A stretch of DNA of 64,000 bases from Obesumbacterium proteus (GTDB taxonomy: Bacteria > Pseudomonadota > Gammaproteobacteria > Enterobacterales > Enterobacteriaceae), in NCBI RefSeq assembly GCF_001586165.1, contig NZ_CP014608.1:744001-808000 (forward strand). Reading direction: 5' to 3'. The translations under genes were made by a program, and so were the position numbers. How positions within the stretch are numbered: the first letter of the stretch is position 1; every line of letters starts with the position of its first letter. Of this stretch, positions 56,502 to 64,000 are shown piece after piece. The notes under the pieces are model-generated. The model searched no databases. It was not told the origin of the DNA and saw nothing but the letters and a program-made list of their open reading frames with translations.

Positions 56502-56527
56502 AAACACCGCCCTCGGGCGGTGTTTTT
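56502..56527 (+). terminator. Terminator after lafA copy 1
   Basis: A seven-base-pair stem (CACCGCC / GGCGGTG) with loop CTCG is followed by five T, so copy 1 is probably monocistronic. Confidence 0.93.
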
Positions 56528-56607
56528 GTTTGTATTAGATGATCATTATTAGCCAATGAAAATTTTGTTTAATTTTTTTAGCTTTCGATTTAATTAGCAG
56601 AGTCAGT

Positions 56608-56675
56608 GTGTCGTTTTCTATAAGTACGAGAGATGCGGAATCTAAATAGGTGGATTCCCTGAAGGAGACGACACA
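56608..56675 (+). promoter_or_regulatory. Conserved 5' leader of lafA copy 2
   Basis: This repeats the leader of copy 1 at an offset of exactly 1050 bases, with identical sequence from GCGGAATC to the ATG. The outer arm GTGTCGTTTTC pairs (with G-U pairs) with GGAGACGACAC, so the fold that could mask the ribosome-binding site is kept, with changes in the 5' arm. Confidence 0.5.
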
Positions 56676-57545
56676 ATGGCTTTATCTATCTTTACCAATG
56701 CCTCTTCCATGGCTTCTACGAACGCGCTGAACAAATCTAATAGCCTGCTGTCCACGTCGATGGAACGTCTGGGTACCGGCAAGCGTATCAACTCTGCGGC
56801 AGATGACGCAGCAGGCATGCAGATCGCTTCCCGCCTGCAGGGCCAAACGAACGGCATGACCGTCGCAAAACGTAACATCGCCGATGCCACCTCTATGCTG
56901 CAAACTGCGGAAGGCGCATTCGACGAAGTGAGCAACATCATGTACCGCATGAAAGACTTGGCAACTCAGGCTGCGAACGACACTAACTCAACCGAAGACC
57001 GTGCATCCCTGCAGTCTGAATTCGATCAGCTGAACTCTGAGCTGGGCAACATCATGAGCAACACCAGCTACGGCGGTACTAAACTGCTGAGCGGTACTAC
57101 AGGTTTGGCAAACACAAGCGGCCTGAACTTCCAGATCGGTTCTAGCAATGCAGAAACGCTGAACGTGAACGTTTCCACCCAACTGTCTGGTTTGTCTGTC
57201 GCAATCGGTAGTAACGCAAGTGGTTCACAAAGTGGTTTAGGTGCATTGAAGCTGGATTCCGCAACCAGCGCATCAGGCGCGATTGCAAACTTGGAAAAAA
57301 CACTGAAAGACGTTGGTTCCCTGCGTTCATCTCTGGGTGCGAACATCAACCGTCTGGGCCACACCTCTGCAAACTTGGCAAACATGCAAGACAACACCGA
57401 GCTGGCGCTGGGCAACATCCGCGATGCGGACTTCGCTTCAGAAGCATCAACCATGACGCGTCAGCAGATGTTGGCACAAACCAGCATGTCTATGTTGAAG
57501 CAGTCTAACAGCATGTCAGGCATGGTGATGTCTCTGCTGGGCTAA
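56676..57545 (+). CDS. lafA: Lateral flagellin, copy 2
   Basis: This is a second flagellin, of 289 residues. The first 47 residues and about the last 75 are identical to copy 1. Differences cluster at about 130-215 (for example VAIGSNASGSQSGLG in place of TSTLTGASGLTS). The DNA is nearly the same at both ends, pointing to recent duplication or gene conversion. It has its own leader and terminator. Confidence 0.95.
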   Translation: MALSIFTNASSMASTNALNKSNSLLSTSMERLGTGKRINSAADDAAGMQIASRLQGQTNGMTVAKRNIADATSMLQTAEGAFDEVSNIMYRMKDLATQAANDTNSTEDRASLQSEFDQLNSELGNIMSNTSYGGTKLLSGTTGLANTSGLNFQIGSSNAETLNVNVSTQLSGLSVAIGSNASGSQSGLGALKLDSATSASGAIANLEKTLKDVGSLRSSLGANINRLGHTSANLANMQDNTELALGNIRDADFASEASTMTRQQMLAQTSMSMLKQSNSMSGMVMSLLG

Positions 57546-57566
57546 TCAGCAATGACACCATAATGC

Positions 57567-57595
57567 AAAAAACACCGCTCTTGGGCGGTGTTTTT
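57567..57595 (+). terminator. Terminator after lafA copy 2
   Basis: A stem AACACCGC / GCGGTGTT (57571-57593) is followed by TTT. It is related to the terminator of copy 1. Confidence 0.9.
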
Positions 57596-57687
57596 ATTTC
57601 TGCCGGAATACTTCCTATTTCCGTCAATATCAGGAAAAACACCTTCCGGTAGTCTCCCATCTCATTGATTTAATTTAACTAAAAAGT

Positions 57688-57703
57688 TGGCACGTACTTT
57701 GCT
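57688..57703 (+). promoter_or_regulatory. Sigma-54 promoter of the lafB operon
   Basis: TGGCACGTACTTTGCT is a full match to the sigma-54 consensus TGGCACG-N4-TTGCW. It puts the start of transcription near 57714. Downstream, in the leader, the palindrome GGTAACC occurs twice (57724-57730 and 57736-57742). Confidence 0.93.
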
Positions 57704-57775
57704 TTATCTATAGGGAATTTATCGGTAACCCTGTAGGTAACCATTTCTACTCGCCAGCGCGTCCGGAGGATCAGC

Positions 57776-59098
57776 ATGTCAGATTTTACAAGTATTGACC
57801 CACAGACCATGGCAACGCAGTTGGCTAGCTACGATGTTATGGCATTGCAGGCAGCACTGAAGAAACAGCAAACGTCGTTAACCGGTCAGCAAGATGCGTT
57901 AAAAGCACTGAAAACTGCCATGACGGATTTCCGTACCGCATTAACGGCGCTGAATAAAACCAACAGCGGTTTGCTAACCAATAAAGTCACTACCAGCGTC
58001 GACAATATTGCCAATGTCACCGCCAACTCCAACGCCACAAAAGGCACATATAACCTTTATGTAGAGCAGCTTGCGGGTTCGCATCAGGTGGCGTTCGACG
58101 AGATGACCGACGATGCAGTCAAAGGCGCGACGGGTACCTTTACGCTTGAGGTCAATGGCAAGTCTATTGATATCGAGATGGATGGTCTGGAAACCATGTC
58201 AGACCTGGCTCGCGCGATCAATAAAACCAACGATGGCTCAGAGAACAGCCCGGCGATTACTGCATCGCTGATCCGTACCGACGGTGAAGTTAAGTTAATG
58301 CTTAGCAGTGACAAAACCGGTGCGGAAAATGAGATCAAGTTAAGCGGAAATATTCCCGCAGAGATGGATACGGGTAAGACCACGACGATCTCTGAAGCGC
58401 AAGACGCCATCGTCCATTTAGGTGGCAAAGGTAGCGGCTTAAGAATTACCAACAGCACCAATAAGTTAGATGGTGTTATTGAAGGTGTGACCGTTGAGCT
58501 GAATCAGGCACAAAAAGATGGTGATGCGCCACTGCGTATCAACGTGAACACCGACACCAGTGAAACTGAAACGCAGGTGAAAGCATTTATTGATGCCTAT
58601 AACACGATGCGTGATTCGCTCGGCAAATTAACCGCCAGCGGCAGCGGTGGAACCGATCGCGGCGCGTTTGCCGGTGATGCGGGAATTGCGTCGTTAGAAC
58701 GTGAGCTGAACAACATGATCCGTACCAATGTCGATGGTTTGGACATGACGAAATTCGGTATCACCGCCGATAAAGACGGCAAGTTAGAACTCGATAGCGA
58801 AAAGCTCGAGAAAATGCTGACAGACAACCCAACACAGCTTACCGCGTTGTTCAACGGCAATGACGGCCTTATCAAGAAGATGGATAAGTCGCTGGATAAG
58901 TATCTGAACAGCACCAACGGCGTGATCAAAGGCCGTCAAGAATCACTGGATCGTCAGGAAACTCAGCTGACCGACCGCAGTGACAAAATTAGCACCCGTT
59001 ATGAGAACTCTTATAACCGTTATCTGAAGCAGTTCACCCAGCTGCAGCAGGTGATGTCTCAGATGAATAATACGATGAGTATGTTTGGCTTAGTCTAA
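57776..59098 (+). CDS. lafB: Lateral flagellar filament cap LafB (FliD family)
   Basis: This is HAP2, the filament cap that folds flagellin at the tip. The 440 residues have N-terminal and C-terminal coiled-coil regions (about 20-60; 385-435 with SLDRQETQLTDRSDKISTRYENSYNRYLKQFTQLQ) around beta domains. It is led by the sigma-54 promoter, so cap synthesis is earlier than flagellin. Confidence 0.93.
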   Translation: MSDFTSIDPQTMATQLASYDVMALQAALKKQQTSLTGQQDALKALKTAMTDFRTALTALNKTNSGLLTNKVTTSVDNIANVTANSNATKGTYNLYVEQLAGSHQVAFDEMTDDAVKGATGTFTLEVNGKSIDIEMDGLETMSDLARAINKTNDGSENSPAITASLIRTDGEVKLMLSSDKTGAENEIKLSGNIPAEMDTGKTTTISEAQDAIVHLGGKGSGLRITNSTNKLDGVIEGVTVELNQAQKDGDAPLRINVNTDTSETETQVKAFIDAYNTMRDSLGKLTASGSGGTDRGAFAGDAGIASLERELNNMIRTNVDGLDMTKFGITADKDGKLELDSEKLEKMLTDNPTQLTALFNGNDGLIKKMDKSLDKYLNSTNGVIKGRQESLDRQETQLTDRSDKISTRYENSYNRYLKQFTQLQQVMSQMNNTMSMFGLV

Positions 59099-59113
59099 GG
59101 AAACGCAGGTTTT

Positions 59114-59509
59114 ATGTACGGAACTCAACAGGAAGGATACGGCCTCTATCAGGATTCAGATCTGGCGATTCAGGCCGCCGCCGCGACCCCTCATCAGCTG
59201 GTTCTTATGCTGTTTAGCGGTCTCATGGATGAACTGGTTCGCGCCAAGAGCCACATTGCCGCCAAGCGCTATGAACGTAAAGTTCAGAGCATTAATAAGT
59301 GCATCGATATTCTCAATGCGCTGACGAGTGCGCTGGATTACGAAAAGGGCGGCGATTTGGCCTTGAGCTTGGCAAACCTGTATGACTACTGCGTTTACCG
59401 TCTTTATGACGCCAGCCATAAGCTGTCGGTTGAATACATTGATGAAGTGGAAGCCATCCTCAACAACCTGCGTGAAGGTTGGGAAGAGATGGGTAAGCAG
59501 AATGGATGA
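59114..59509 (+). CDS. lafC: Lateral flagellin export chaperone LafC (FliS family)
   Basis: FliS binds the flagellin C-terminus before export. The 131 residues have the typical start MYG..QEGYGLYQDSDLAIQAA..TPHQLVLMLFSGLMDEL and SIDYEKGGDL-like ALDYEKGGDLALSLANLYDYCVYRL. It overlaps lafD by eight bases. Confidence 0.95.
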   Translation: MYGTQQEGYGLYQDSDLAIQAAAATPHQLVLMLFSGLMDELVRAKSHIAAKRYERKVQSINKCIDILNALTSALDYEKGGDLALSLANLYDYCVYRLYDASHKLSVEYIDEVEAILNNLREGWEEMGKQNG

Positions 59510-59807
59510 TATTCAGCTGATTCAGTTCCTTGCCAACGCGTTGAAGAGTGCTACTCAGCAGCGTGATTGGGTACAGGTGCGGAACGTTGATAAGCAGATC
59601 GCTTCGTTATTGAGTTCACTCAGCGGGCAGCCGTTGAGTGAGCAAAAGCGACAGGCCTTGATGATGTTGAAAGATACCCATCATCGCGTGAATGAGATCT
59701 GCCGCCAGCAAAGCGCAGAGCTTGAGCACAAGATGGCTCTGCACCGTAATAATCGCGAAGGGGCGATGGCTTACGCCATTTTTAGCGGCGATGAGGACAG
59801 CGAATAA
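59502..59807 (+). CDS. lafD: Lateral flagellar chaperone LafD (FliT-like)
   Basis: The 101 residues begin at the ATG at 59502 within the end of lafC. The protein is helical and charged, of FliT size and in the FliT position after FliS. A longer frame from 59382 would lie inside lafC and was rejected. Its role as cap chaperone is inferred from position and length. Confidence 0.75.
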   Translation: MDDIQLIQFLANALKSATQQRDWVQVRNVDKQIASLLSSLSGQPLSEQKRQALMMLKDTHHRVNEICRQQSAELEHKMALHRNNREGAMAYAIFSGDEDSE

Positions 59808-60916
59808 TGAGCATGATGGATCTGGTTTCTAGCTCAATGCCTTCCGCTTCGGGCACGTCTTCTAGCGTGTCTATCGGCGATTCGACGGGCGTCGCGTCGG
59901 CGATCGGCGGAGTGCTAAATAGTGGCGCATTGCCTGAAAACACCGCGCAGTTTAGTCATGAGCTGCTCACTATGGTGGGCTCTTTGCTCGCTCAGCCTGG
60001 CGTTGCTGGTTTACGTCCCGCAGTGGGAGGCACAAGTGCCGATACCGCGCTGCCTTCTGGCGATAGCGATGCGAATGTTGACGATCTGACGAGTTTGCCG
60101 CAGGAAGATCAACAGCAGATGTTAAATCTGCTGTTGAACACCTATCAGCCACCTGTTCAGCAGGCGGCAGTACCGCAGGGTGAACAACACGCGTCTGCTG
60201 AATTGCTAATGCTAAGTCGGCAGACGGCGGCCCAGCCGGTGACGGCAGGCGCTTCTCAGCCAGTGAATGCGTCAGTGCTGAACGCGGCGTTAAACGCCAC
60301 GCCGTCTGACATTGCCATCTCATCGGCGATGACCAAGACCCACGAAGCGTTTAGTCCTGCGATGCAGCAGCATTCCGCTGTACCCAGCGATCTCCTGAAT
60401 GCGTCGTTAGCAACGTCTGCGCCTTCAAGCGTAGGTAATAACGTGGCTTCGACGATGCAGAATTTTAATGCGACTACGGCGCCGCTCAAGCTGGAATCCA
60501 GCGAAGAGCGTTGGCCGCAGCAGTTGCAAAATTCTCTCGGTGAGCGCTTACAGGTTCAGGTTAAAAATCAGGTCCAGCACGCCACGATCCGACTCGATCC
60601 ACCGGATATGGGCAAGATCGATATCTCAATTCAATTTGAGTCTGGACGTTTGCAGGTGCATATCAATGCGAGCCAGGGCGAGGTTTATCGCGCTCTGCAA
60701 CAGGTCAGTAATGAACTGCGCCAAAGCCTGACCGAACAGAACTTTGTACAGGTCAACGTTCAGGTTTCTTCGCAAAACTCACAGCAACAATCAGGGCATG
60801 GGCATCAAGGCGAAGCTCAGCAGCCTTTCATTCTCTCGGGCACACCGCTGGACAGTGAAACCACTGAGCCATCGAAGAAAACCCGCGAGGATGAATCTGT
60901 CCTCATGACAATTTGA
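59807..60916 (+). CDS. lafE: Lateral flagellar hook-length control protein LafE (FliK family)
   Basis: This is the molecular ruler that stops hook growth and triggers the export switch. The 369 residues are Ser/Ala/Gln-rich and low-complexity for about 220 residues. The conserved C-terminal FliK domain follows (ATIRLDPPDMGKIDISIQFESGRLQVHINASQGEVYRALQQVSNELRQSL). Its start overlaps the lafD stop (TAATG). Confidence 0.92.
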   Translation: MSMMDLVSSSMPSASGTSSSVSIGDSTGVASAIGGVLNSGALPENTAQFSHELLTMVGSLLAQPGVAGLRPAVGGTSADTALPSGDSDANVDDLTSLPQEDQQQMLNLLLNTYQPPVQQAAVPQGEQHASAELLMLSRQTAAQPVTAGASQPVNASVLNAALNATPSDIAISSAMTKTHEAFSPAMQQHSAVPSDLLNASLATSAPSSVGNNVASTMQNFNATTAPLKLESSEERWPQQLQNSLGERLQVQVKNQVQHATIRLDPPDMGKIDISIQFESGRLQVHINASQGEVYRALQQVSNELRQSLTEQNFVQVNVQVSSQNSQQQSGHGHQGEAQQPFILSGTPLDSETTEPSKKTREDESVLMTI

Positions 60917-60935
60917 ACTACTGAATAAGACATAT

Positions 60936-61406
60936 ATGACCGTAAAAACATTTTCATTAGGTTTGGTAATTGCATTAGTCGCCGCTGTGCTGGCGGCGGT
61001 TTTGGCCGTAATGGGGAATCACATTCTGGCTCAGCCAGAAAACGGTGTGGGTGACAAAATTTCTAAGATGTTCTCGGCTGATGGCGAGGCCACCGTAGAG
61101 TTTGTCGAAATCAAGAACGTTGTGATCACCTTGAAAAGTGATAACAAAAAAGAACGCTATCTGCTTTTGGAGCTGGCGCTCGCCACGTCTGACGGTAAAG
61201 AAACTGCGCGTACAGAGGCGATGGTTCCTGCGATCCGCGGGGCGACCGTTAGCCTGTTATCCGATATGGAATATTCACATATTCGCGGCATGAACGTGGT
61301 TGAGCTGCGTGAACAGCTGATGGCGGCGTATGTGAAGAAGTTTAAAGCACTGAATACGGGCGTGCCGTTTCACGATGTCATCATTAGCAAGATGGTCTTT
61401 CAATAG
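60936..61406 (+). CDS. lafF: Lateral flagellar basal body protein LafF (FliL family)
   Basis: This stator-associated membrane protein supports motor function. The 156 residues have one N-terminal helix (about 5-30) and a periplasmic domain with the FliL-like end (AAYVKKFKAL...FHDVIISKMVFQ). It precedes lafS. Confidence 0.88.
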   Translation: MTVKTFSLGLVIALVAAVLAAVLAVMGNHILAQPENGVGDKISKMFSADGEATVEFVEIKNVVITLKSDNKKERYLLLELALATSDGKETARTEAMVPAIRGATVSLLSDMEYSHIRGMNVVELREQLMAAYVKKFKALNTGVPFHDVIISKMVFQ

Positions 61407-61427
61407 AAAGCGATAGAAGCACGAGCA

Positions 61428-62123
61428 ATGGAAATAATGGATTTTATGACCAATGAAGCGCTGACTCCGGCGCAAGAAACGCAGTATCTCACTGCGTATC
61501 TGCCGTTGGTAAAACGTGTGGTAAGGCAGCTGTCTTACCAAACAAGCAGCGTTCTCGACCGCGAGGACATGGAACAGATCGCCCTAATGGGGTTGCTCTC
61601 GTCCTTGCGTCGTTACGGACATCCCGATGAGCAGTTCGGTGCTTATGCTATTCACCGAATTCGCGGCGCCGTGTTAGACGAACTGCGCCAGCTAGACTGG
61701 CGCCCGCGCCGCTTACGACAGAAGACCCACAAACTTAATGACGCCATCCGCGAGCTGGCGCGAGAGCTAGGCAAAGAACCTAGCTATGAAGAAATTGCAG
61801 GGCGACTGGAGATCTCGCCGCAGGAGTATCAGGAATATCTGTTGCTCGACTGCGCTAAGTCGCTGGAAAGCCTTGATGATTTACTCTCTAACGACGGTGT
61901 GGGCTCTGCGCTTAATAGCCGTCCGTTGGAGGACGAGATGATGGTCAGCAATGCTTTGCGTGTTGCTTTGGCCAGCCTCGATAAACGCGAGCAGCTGATC
62001 TTGAGCCTCTATTATCAGCATGAAATGAGTCTGAAAGAGATAGCATTGGTGCTGGATCTTACCGAAGCCAGAGTCTGTCAGCTCAATAAGAAAATTACAG
62101 AAAAAATTAAAAGCTTTTTCTAG
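61428..62123 (+). CDS. lafS: Lateral flagellar sigma-28 factor LafS
   Basis: This is the sigma factor for late lateral genes. The 231 residues show region 2 (YLPLVKRVVRQL, EDMEQIALMGLLSSLRRYG, FGAYAIHRIRGAVLDELRQLDW), region 3 (IRELARELGKEPSYEEIAGRL) and region 4 with its helix-turn-helix (LSLYYQHEMSLKEIALVLDLTEARVCQLNKKI). LfgM is the expected antagonist. Three in-frame ATG codons at the start leave the first residue uncertain. Confidence 0.95.
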   Translation: MEIMDFMTNEALTPAQETQYLTAYLPLVKRVVRQLSYQTSSVLDREDMEQIALMGLLSSLRRYGHPDEQFGAYAIHRIRGAVLDELRQLDWRPRRLRQKTHKLNDAIRELARELGKEPSYEEIAGRLEISPQEYQEYLLLDCAKSLESLDDLLSNDGVGSALNSRPLEDEMMVSNALRVALASLDKREQLILSLYYQHEMSLKEIALVLDLTEARVCQLNKKITEKIKSFF

Positions 62124-62136
62124 AAGTGGAACCACT

Positions 62137-63000
62137 ATGCAGAAATTATTAGGTCTGATTATTATTTTCGTCTGTGTACTCGGCGGCTTCATTATGTCGG
62201 GTGGACGTTTGGCTTCTTTTTGGCAACCCGGCGAAATCGTTATTATTCTTGGCGCAGGTTTAGGGGCTATGGTTTTGGCCAACCCAAAACATGTGCTGGT
62301 TGAAATGTGGCATCAGTTCCGTGGTGCACTGCGCAAAAACGAATACACCGACGAATATCAGCGCCAGCTGCTGATGTTGTTATATGAGCTGTTAGAACTG
62401 GTTCAGGACGGCGGTTTGAAAGTTCTGGATGAGCACATTGAAGTACCGGAAAGCAGTTCACTGTTCCAGAAATACCCGCTGATCTTGCTGGATAAAGATC
62501 TGGTGACCTTTATCTCGGATAACTTCCGTTTGATGGCGATGGGTAAAATCAACGAACACGAACTGGAAGGTATTCTTGAGCAAGAACTGGGTGCGATGGA
62601 AGAAGAGCTTCTGTTGCCTTCACGTTCTTTGCAGCGTACCGCAGAAGCGATGCCAGGCTTTGGTATTTGTGCCGCGGTTCTTGGGATCATCATCACCATG
62701 GAATCTATCGATGGTTCGATTGCGGTCATCGGTATCAAAGTTGCGGCTGCGCTGATTGGTACGTTCTTGGGCGTATTTATCTGTTACTGCCTGATGGATC
62801 CGGTGGCTAACGCCATGGAACAGCGTGCCAAAACGCAGATGGCGGTGCTGGAATGCGTGCGTACCGTGCTGGTTAACCATGTTGCGGGCAAACCAACCCT
62901 GCTGGCCGTGGATGCGGGCCGTAAGATGTTGCCAATGGATTCCAAACCGACCTTCGCTACGCTGGACTCTTGGGTGAACCAGATGGTGGGGGGTAACTGA
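62137..63000 (+). CDS. lafT: Lateral flagellar stator protein LafT (MotA family)
   Basis: This is the proton-channel stator subunit. The 287 residues have four membrane helices (about 4-24, 30-50, 168-190, 200-222), a cytoplasmic loop with the rotor-interacting charged region (HQFRGALRKNEYTDEYQRQLL) and a conserved Pro region in helix 3-4. Its stop overlaps the lafU start. Confidence 0.95.
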   Translation: MQKLLGLIIIFVCVLGGFIMSGGRLASFWQPGEIVIILGAGLGAMVLANPKHVLVEMWHQFRGALRKNEYTDEYQRQLLMLLYELLELVQDGGLKVLDEHIEVPESSSLFQKYPLILLDKDLVTFISDNFRLMAMGKINEHELEGILEQELGAMEEELLLPSRSLQRTAEAMPGFGICAAVLGIIITMESIDGSIAVIGIKVAAALIGTFLGVFICYCLMDPVANAMEQRAKTQMAVLECVRTVLVNHVAGKPTLLAVDAGRKMLPMDSKPTFATLDSWVNQMVGGN

Positions 63001-63959
63001 TGCGCTCCCCAAAAGGTAAAGGTCACACCACGATAATCAAACGCTCCTCGCGTAAATCGCACGATGCGATTCACGGTGGGGCGTGGAAGGTCGCCTTTGC
63101 TGACTTTACGCTCGCAATGATGGCGCTGTTTATGGTGCTGTGGATTATGGGCTCGGTGACTGAAGAAGAGCGTAAAGAAATTGTCTCTACCCTCAACAGC
63201 GAATCCATCTTTGATGGCATGTCGATAAATCCCATCACGCAAAAGAACTCTGGTGGGGGAAGTAACCCTATTCTGGAAGGTAAGCGTAGCGGCGACGAAA
63301 ATACCGAAGGCAGCGGCTCTGGTTCAGATAACGGTGGCATCAAGAGCGAACAACCAAAGCAATCTGTGGCTGACATCGTCAATAAAACGGAATCGCTAGA
63401 AGAGGTTAACAAACGCTCTCAGCAAGAAATGGAAGAGCTGGCGCGCATCATCTTGCAGGTCACATCGGCGTATAACGCACAGACCAATATGAAGATGGAA
63501 ATTGTGCCGCAGGGACTGCGTATTTTGGTGCAAGATGACCAAAAGCGTGAAATGTTCCAGCGCAGTAGCGCCATTTTGACGCCGTTCTTTAATCGCCTGC
63601 TACGCGATTTAGCGCCGGTATTTAATAAGCTGGACAATAAAATCATCATTACCGGGCATACCGATTCGTCACGCTACCGCGATCAGGATTTGTACAACAA
63701 CTGGAACCTGTCGGGCGATCGTGCAATGGCGGCACGCAAGGCGTTGGCTCGTGGCGGTTTGGAGATGGATAAAGTATTGCAGGTGAATGCTATGGCCGAC
63801 CAAATGCTGCTGGATAACGATCAGCCACTGAGTGCAACCAACCGCCGTATCGAGATTATGGTGCTAACACGCACGGCATCGGATTCTCTGTATCAGTTCT
63901 TTGGTAATCACGGCGATAAAGTTGTGAAACCAATTGCGGATAAGATCAGTAAGCGGTAG
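63000..63959 (+). CDS. lafU: Lateral flagellar stator protein LafU (MotB family)
   Basis: This stator subunit anchors the motor to peptidoglycan. The 319 residues have a membrane helix with the proton-carrying Asp (VAFADFTLAMMALFMVLWIM), a Ser/Gly-rich linker, and an OmpA-like peptidoglycan-binding domain (IIITGHTDSSRYRDQD...NWNLSGDRAMAARKAL). It completes the lateral locus; E. coli K-12 keeps only a fragment of this gene (mbhA). Confidence 0.95.
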   Translation: MRSPKGKGHTTIIKRSSRKSHDAIHGGAWKVAFADFTLAMMALFMVLWIMGSVTEEERKEIVSTLNSESIFDGMSINPITQKNSGGGSNPILEGKRSGDENTEGSGSGSDNGGIKSEQPKQSVADIVNKTESLEEVNKRSQQEMEELARIILQVTSAYNAQTNMKMEIVPQGLRILVQDDQKREMFQRSSAILTPFFNRLLRDLAPVFNKLDNKIIITGHTDSSRYRDQDLYNNWNLSGDRAMAARKALARGGLEMDKVLQVNAMADQMLLDNDQPLSATNRRIEIMVLTRTASDSLYQFFGNHGDKVVKPIADKISKR

Positions 63960-63970
63960 CTCGTTACCGA

Positions 63971-64000
63971 CCCCCCCCCTAACCCTCCCCTTAGCAGGGG
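63971..64000. repeat. Dispersed palindromic repeat cut by the window end, copy 8
   Basis: CCCTAACCCTCCCCTTAGCAGGGG starts a unit of the same family directly after lafU. The window stops inside it. Confidence 0.75.

Noticed and set aside
59382..59501. Longer N-terminus for lafD
   Set aside because: It would lie wholly inside lafC in another frame; the ATG at 59502 gives a normal FliT-like length.

Overview
The window is chromosomal DNA of an enterobacterium of the order Enterobacterales. The order glnG-glnL-glnA / typA ... yihX-yihY-dtd-fabY matches the E. coli neighbourhood, and most housekeeping proteins look close to their E. coli counterparts. The xylose genes beside a complete second flagellar system, together with the codon use, suggest a Hafnia-like organism. 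That genus is an inference from pattern memory, not from a search.

Layout. (1) 1-6.2 kb: nitrogen regulation (3' part of glnG missing, glnL, glnA on the minus strand) with a textbook sigma-54/NtrC control region, then divergent typA/bipA. (2) 6.2-15.5 kb: a chemoreceptor with a sigma-28-like promoter, yihX, yihY, dtd, fabY, the drug exporter mdfA, the acetyltransferase wecH, and two small or exported proteins of unknown role. (3) 15.6-21.6 kb: xylose use. xylR (frameshifted) and xylE are on the minus strand, divergent from xylA-xylB. (4) 21.6-22.07 kb: a hairpin-dense non-coding stretch at the edge of the next region. (5) 22.07-63.96 kb: a complete lateral (Flag-2 type) flagellar locus: lfhA-lfhB-lfiRQPNM (minus); lafK-lfiEFGHIJ (plus), followed by a glycosylation/modification cassette (35.9-41.5 kb); lfgN-lfgM-lfgA (minus); lfgBCDEFGHIJKL-lafW (plus); a membrane-bound ToxR/CadC-like regulator pair (minus); two tandem flagellin genes; and lafBCDEFSTU (plus).

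How it works together. LafK (a sigma-54 activator) should fire the two strong sigma-54 promoters seen before lfgB and before lafB. LafS (sigma-28) and LfgM (anti-sigma) should then control late genes such as the two flagellins. LafT/LafU power the motor. The cassette after lfiJ encodes a two-domain glycosyltransferase, a FliB-like lysine methylase, a CDP-glycerol-type phosphotransferase, a SAM methyltransferase, a HAD phosphatase and a LicC-like cytidylyltransferase. From the CDP-glycerol-type gene onward it is visibly AT-rich. It looks like an acquired pathway for putting a CDP-activated, perhaps methylated, phospho-group on a glycan, possibly on the lateral flagellin. This is the most interesting candidate for a little-described system.

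Three genes carry single-base frameshifts in or next to short homopolymers: xylR, lfiG and the cassette methyltransferase. If real, lfiG loss would make the lateral motor non-functional. The methyltransferase shift lies exactly on a U UUU UUA slippery heptamer and may be programmed. Three such lesions in one window also raise the possibility of sequencing error. A family of short C/G-rich palindromic repeats is scattered between genes. No tRNA, rRNA, CRISPR array or insertion sequence was seen.
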